A stretch of 17,074 nt of DNA from Bdellovibrionales bacterium (GTDB lineage Bacteria; Bdellovibrionota; Bacteriovoracia; Bacteriovoracales; Bacteriovoracaceae), in NCBI GenBank assembly GCA_005791855.1, contig SXUH01000017.1, forward strand, positions 1 to 17,074. The letters run 5' to 3'. Below are positions 14,965-17,074 of this stretch, in pieces. The notes beneath the pieces are model-generated. The model was not told the DNA's origin. It worked only from the letters and a program-made list of their open reading frames with translations, and ran no database searches. How positions within the stretch are numbered: position 1 is the stretch's first letter; the number at the start of each line of letters is the position of its first letter. Both the position numbers and the translations under genes were made by a program.

Positions 14965-14980
14965 CTTTAGACCTTTAGAC
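14965..14980 (+). repeat. Tandem 8-bp repeat CTTTAGAC x2
   Basis: Two exact head-to-tail copies of CTTTAGAC lie 40-55 bp upstream of the VOC-AHSA1 start, next to TTGCAT (14957-14962), a -35-like hexamer. They could be a regulator site or part of a non-standard promoter. CCTTAGAC also occurs upstream of the glutaredoxin operon (about 2413-2420). Confidence 0.4.
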
Positions 14981-15020
14981 TCCTACCATAAGGTGTTGGG
15001 ACTCTGTCAGAGAGGTGCGC

Positions 15021-15896
15021 ATGTTCAATTCAACCAAGGCCTTCAGTAGTTTCTCCGTCAACGATCTAAAGAAGGCGAAAGATTTTTACACCAGGGTGCT
15101 GGGGATGAAGGTCACGGAGGAAAGGCCCCCCGGGTGCGACCCGATGCTGTTCATCCACCTGGAGCACGGCAACCGCATCCTCGTCTACTGCAAGGAAGAC
15201 CACGTGCCGGCTACCTTCACCGTCCTGAACTTCCCGGTGAAGAACATCCAGCGCAGCGTGAAGGAGCTCTCCTCCAAGGGAGTGAAGTTCGAGAAGTACG
15301 AAGGGACGGACAAGAACGGCATCACCCACAACAGCGGGCCCCTCGTCGCCTGGTTCAAGGACCCCGCGGGGAACTTCCTCTCCGTGCTCCACGAAGAGCA
15401 GATCTCGAAGACCATCGAGGTCAAGGTCAGCAAGATGATCCCCATCGAAACCGACAAGCTCTTCCTCTACTTCACCGAACCCCGGCTCCTCGAGAAGTGG
15501 GCCGCCCCCGACGGGATGAAGCTCCGGATCCCGAAGTTCGACGCCAAGGTCGACGGCGACTACACCTTCATCCACACGGGCCCGGAGGGCGAGTACACCT
15601 GCAAGGGGAAGTTCAAGGAGTTCATCCCGGACACCAAGCTCATCCAGAAGGAATCGGTCTGGGGGCCCGACGGCCGGCCCCTCCTTGAGAACCTGGACTG
15701 CATCACCCAGTTCCGGCAGACCCGGGGCCAGACGGAGGTGCGGATCGTCCAGCGGGGCTTCCCGGACGCCGCTTCGGCGAAGGCCTGCGAAGAGTCCTGG
15801 GGCCAGTGCTTCGACAAGCTCCGGCTCCTCCTCCTCGAAGACATGAGCTGGCACAACACCATCCACGCGGAGAAGAGTCGGCTGAGCCCTAGCTGA
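15021..15896 (+). CDS. VOC (glyoxalase-like) - AHSA1/SRPBCC fusion protein
   Basis: 291 residues, cytoplasmic, made of two domains. Residues 1-125 are a vicinal-oxygen-chelate half with the FSVNDLKKAKDFYTRVLGM start and the WFKDPAGNFLSVLHEE end characteristic of glyoxalase/bleomycin-resistance-type folds. Residues about 130-275 are an AHSA1-type START/SRPBCC domain: LFLYFTEPRLLEKWAAPDG, then IPKFDAKVDGDYTF, ending GFPDAASAKACEESWGQCFDKLRLLL (recognisable segments). The substrate is unknown; such proteins often bind or modify small hydrophobic or electrophilic molecules. ATG 15021 is chosen over the GTG at 15015 because AGAGAGG (15009-15015) then sits 5 nt upstream. Its TGA lies 4 bases beyond the CTAG holding the stop of the convergent monooxygenase gene (8-bp overlap). 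Confidence 0.87.
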   Translation: MFNSTKAFSSFSVNDLKKAKDFYTRVLGMKVTEERPPGCDPMLFIHLEHGNRILVYCKEDHVPATFTVLNFPVKNIQRSVKELSSKGVKFEKYEGTDKNGITHNSGPLVAWFKDPAGNFLSVLHEEQISKTIEVKVSKMIPIETDKLFLYFTEPRLLEKWAAPDGMKLRIPKFDAKVDGDYTFIHTGPEGEYTCKGKFKEFIPDTKLIQKESVWGPDGRPLLENLDCITQFRQTRGQTEVRIVQRGFPDAASAKACEESWGQCFDKLRLLLLEDMSWHNTIHAEKSRLSPS

Positions 15897-16875
15897 GGAA
15901 GCCTCGCAGGAGCTCGTAGGAACGCCGGCGGGCCCCTTGGTCGTGGACCATGGTGAGCACCATGAGCTCGTCGAGCACGCCGGCGCGCAGGTAGGGCGCG
16001 AGCTGGCGTTCGACGGTCGAGGCCGAGCCCACGAACTTCGGCATCGCCGAGGCCCGGACCTTCTTCCAGTCTTCTTCCGAATAGGGATAGGCCCGGGCCT
16101 CGGCGACCGTCGGAAGGGGGATGCTCTTCCCCGTCTGCACGAAGAGTGAGAATGACAGGTCCGAGGAGAGGGCGAGCTCCCGGGCCTCCTCGTCGGTGTC
16201 CGCGCAGATCACGTGCACGCCCATCATCGACCGCGGCTTCTCCAGCCAGCGGGACGGGACGAAGTGGTCCCGGTAGAGGGAGATGATCTCCAGGGCCGGC
16301 AGGTGGGAGAAGTGCTGGGCGAAGGCGTACGGGAGACCGCGGTCCGCGGCCATCAGCGCGCCGAAGTCACTGCTCCCGAGCAGCCACAGCTGCGGGGCTT
16401 CGGCGTGCGACGGCACGGCCACCACGGCCTCCTGATCGTCCAGGTAGGAAACCAGTTCGGAGAACTGCTGCGGGAAGTTCTCCGCGGTAAGGCCCCGGCC
16501 CCCTCGCAGAGCGCTCGCCGCCCGGGAGTCCGAGCCCGGGGCCCGGCCAACGCCGAGGTCGATCCGTCCCGGGTAGAGGGCGGTGAGGGTCCGGAAGACT
16601 TCGGCGACGTGGAGGGCGGCGTGGTTGGGGAGCATGATCCCTCCGGAGCCGACGCGGATCCGCTTCGTCGCGCTCGCGACGTGGGCGATGAGCACCTCCG
16701 GCGAGGAGCTTCCGATGCCGCTCATGTTATGGTGCTCGGCCATCCAGAACCGACGGCAGCCGAGGCCCTCGGCGAAGGCCGCGAGGTCGACGGAGTGCTT
16801 GAAGCTCTGAGTGGCCGTCTGTCCCGAGAGGATGGGGCAGAGGTCGAGCACCGAGAGGCCGATCTTCGAATGCAT
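15889..16875 (-). CDS. Luciferase-like flavin monooxygenase (LLM, YhbW-type)
   Basis: 328 residues from ATG 16875. The start GLSVLDLCPILSGQTATQSF, then FWMAEHHNMSGIGSSSPEVLIAHVA and IRVGSGGIMLPNHAALHVAEVFRTL, followed by YPGRIDLGVGRAPGSD, are the classic blocks (read as separate segments) of the alkanal-monooxygenase-like group 1 family in the bacterial-luciferase fold, using FMN or F420. The substrate is unknown. The start is set at 16875 because AAAGGAC (16889-16883) precedes it by 7 nt and because the upstream in-frame ATG at 16908 overlaps the likely -10 box. The gene is convergent with the VOC-AHSA1 gene (8-bp overlap at the stops) and divergent from kdsA. Confidence 0.9.
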   Translation of the reverse strand: MHSKIGLSVLDLCPILSGQTATQSFKHSVDLAAFAEGLGCRRFWMAEHHNMSGIGSSSPEVLIAHVASATKRIRVGSGGIMLPNHAALHVAEVFRTLTALYPGRIDLGVGRAPGSDSRAASALRGGRGLTAENFPQQFSELVSYLDDQEAVVAVPSHAEAPQLWLLGSSDFGALMAADRGLPYAFAQHFSHLPALEIISLYRDHFVPSRWLEKPRSMMGVHVICADTDEEARELALSSDLSFSLFVQTGKSIPLPTVAEARAYPYSEEDWKKVRASAMPKFVGSASTVERQLAPYLRAGVLDELMVLTMVHDQGARRRSYELLRGFLS

Positions 16876-16906
16876 GGCAGAAGTCCTTTCCAATTCCCTG
16901 TGAGCC

Positions 16907-16918
16907 ATTATATAAAAT
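16907..16918. promoter_or_regulatory. Overlapping back-to-back -10 boxes between monooxygenase gene and kdsA
   Basis: On the minus strand TATAAT (16912-16907) is a perfect -10 for the monooxygenase gene, with a predicted start near 16900. On the plus strand TAAAAT (16913-16918) is a 5/6 -10 for kdsA, with a start near 16925. The two boxes abut around a TTATATAA palindrome, so polymerase cannot occupy both at once. The -35 boxes are weak on both sides. Confidence 0.5.
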
Positions 16919-16952
16919 AGGCACCAATAAGTATCGAGCCAAGGACCGGAAA

Positions 16953-17074
16953 ATGAATTTTAACTTCAGGAACATCATCAAGGGCCACGACATCTCGAAC
17001 TCCGCGCCCTTCGTCCTCTTCGGCGGGATCAACGTTCTCGAGGACAAGGACTTTTCTCTCCGGGCCTGCGCGCA
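16953..17074 (+). CDS. kdsA: 3-deoxy-D-manno-octulosonate-8-phosphate synthase, N-terminal part (3' end outside window)
   Basis: The first 40 codons encode MNFNFRNIIKGHD followed by APFVLFGGINVLEDKDFSLRACA, split here into recognisable parts. FVLFGGxNVLE is the conserved N-terminal strand-loop of KdsA, which condenses phosphoenolpyruvate with arabinose-5-phosphate to make Kdo-8-phosphate, the precursor of the LPS inner core. This indicates an LPS-bearing Gram-negative host. AAGGA at 16941-16945 lies 7 nt before the ATG. The gene is cut by the window end, so catalytic residues cannot be checked. Confidence 0.88.
   Translation, partial: MNFNFRNIIKGHDISNSAPFVLFGGINVLEDKDFSLRACA

Noticed and set aside
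16876..16908. Upstream ATG (16908) for the luciferase-like monooxygenase
   Set aside because: It overlaps the likely TATAAT box. The ATG at 16875 has AAAGGAC at proper spacing and matches the usual family N-terminus.

Overview
The window looks like chromosomal DNA of a GC-rich Gram-negative bacterium. It holds the start of kdsA (Kdo-8-phosphate synthase, needed for LPS), two small predicted outer-membrane beta-barrels and several proteins with Sec signal peptides. Coding DNA has strong G/C third-position bias with heavy CTC and CGG use, while intergenic gaps are short and AT-rich. A two-component pair, many secreted zinc-peptidase-like proteins and many unrecognised exoproteins would fit a Bdellovibrionota or other delta-proteobacterial-type genome. 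That placement is an inference; no taxonomic marker is complete here.

Layout. 1-1325: tail of a response regulator, translationally coupled to a receiver-histidine kinase. 1322-1574 (-): small unrecognised gene with a good ribosome-binding site and an apparent one-base frameshift near its end. 1753-2322: small outer-membrane protein on a probable leaderless transcript. 2453-4111: three-gene operon of glutaredoxin-like protein, quinone-oxidoreductase-type MDR enzyme and BON-domain protein. 4108-4264: a 157-bp, highly symmetrical palindromic element between two CTAG copies. 4261-5319 (-): TerC/DUF475-type membrane protein. 5450-6718: secreted HExxHxxGxPD protease-like protein. 6715-7221 (-): second small beta-barrel. 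7266-8156: RbgA/YlqF ribosome-assembly GTPase. 8276-9796: exported 5'-nucleotidase-family phosphoesterase. 9793-11001 (-): second secreted HExxHxxGxPD protein. 11149-14919: 1256-residue exported protein with a Cys-rich N-terminal half and a Cys-free C-terminal half carrying HEAFH. 15021-15896: VOC-AHSA1 fusion. 15889-16875 (-): luciferase-like monooxygenase. 16953-end: kdsA, partial.

Three patterns run through the window. (1) All five convergent gene junctions contain CTAG. In two (6715-6718, 9793-9796) it is exactly the shared TAG stop of both genes. (2) TAG ends 11 of the 15 genes whose 3' end is visible, which is unusual at high GC. (3) Several genes lack a Shine-Dalgarno sequence and have a -10-like box only 2-12 bases before the ATG, suggesting leaderless mRNAs, while others have clear AAGGA-type sites.

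The most interesting item is the palindromic element at 4108-4264. Removing one CTAG copy plus the insert restores exactly the 4-base shared-stop junction seen elsewhere. It therefore looks like a small MITE-like element that entered a CTAG and duplicated the stop codon for both genes. A large structured bidirectional terminator or RNA is the main alternative.
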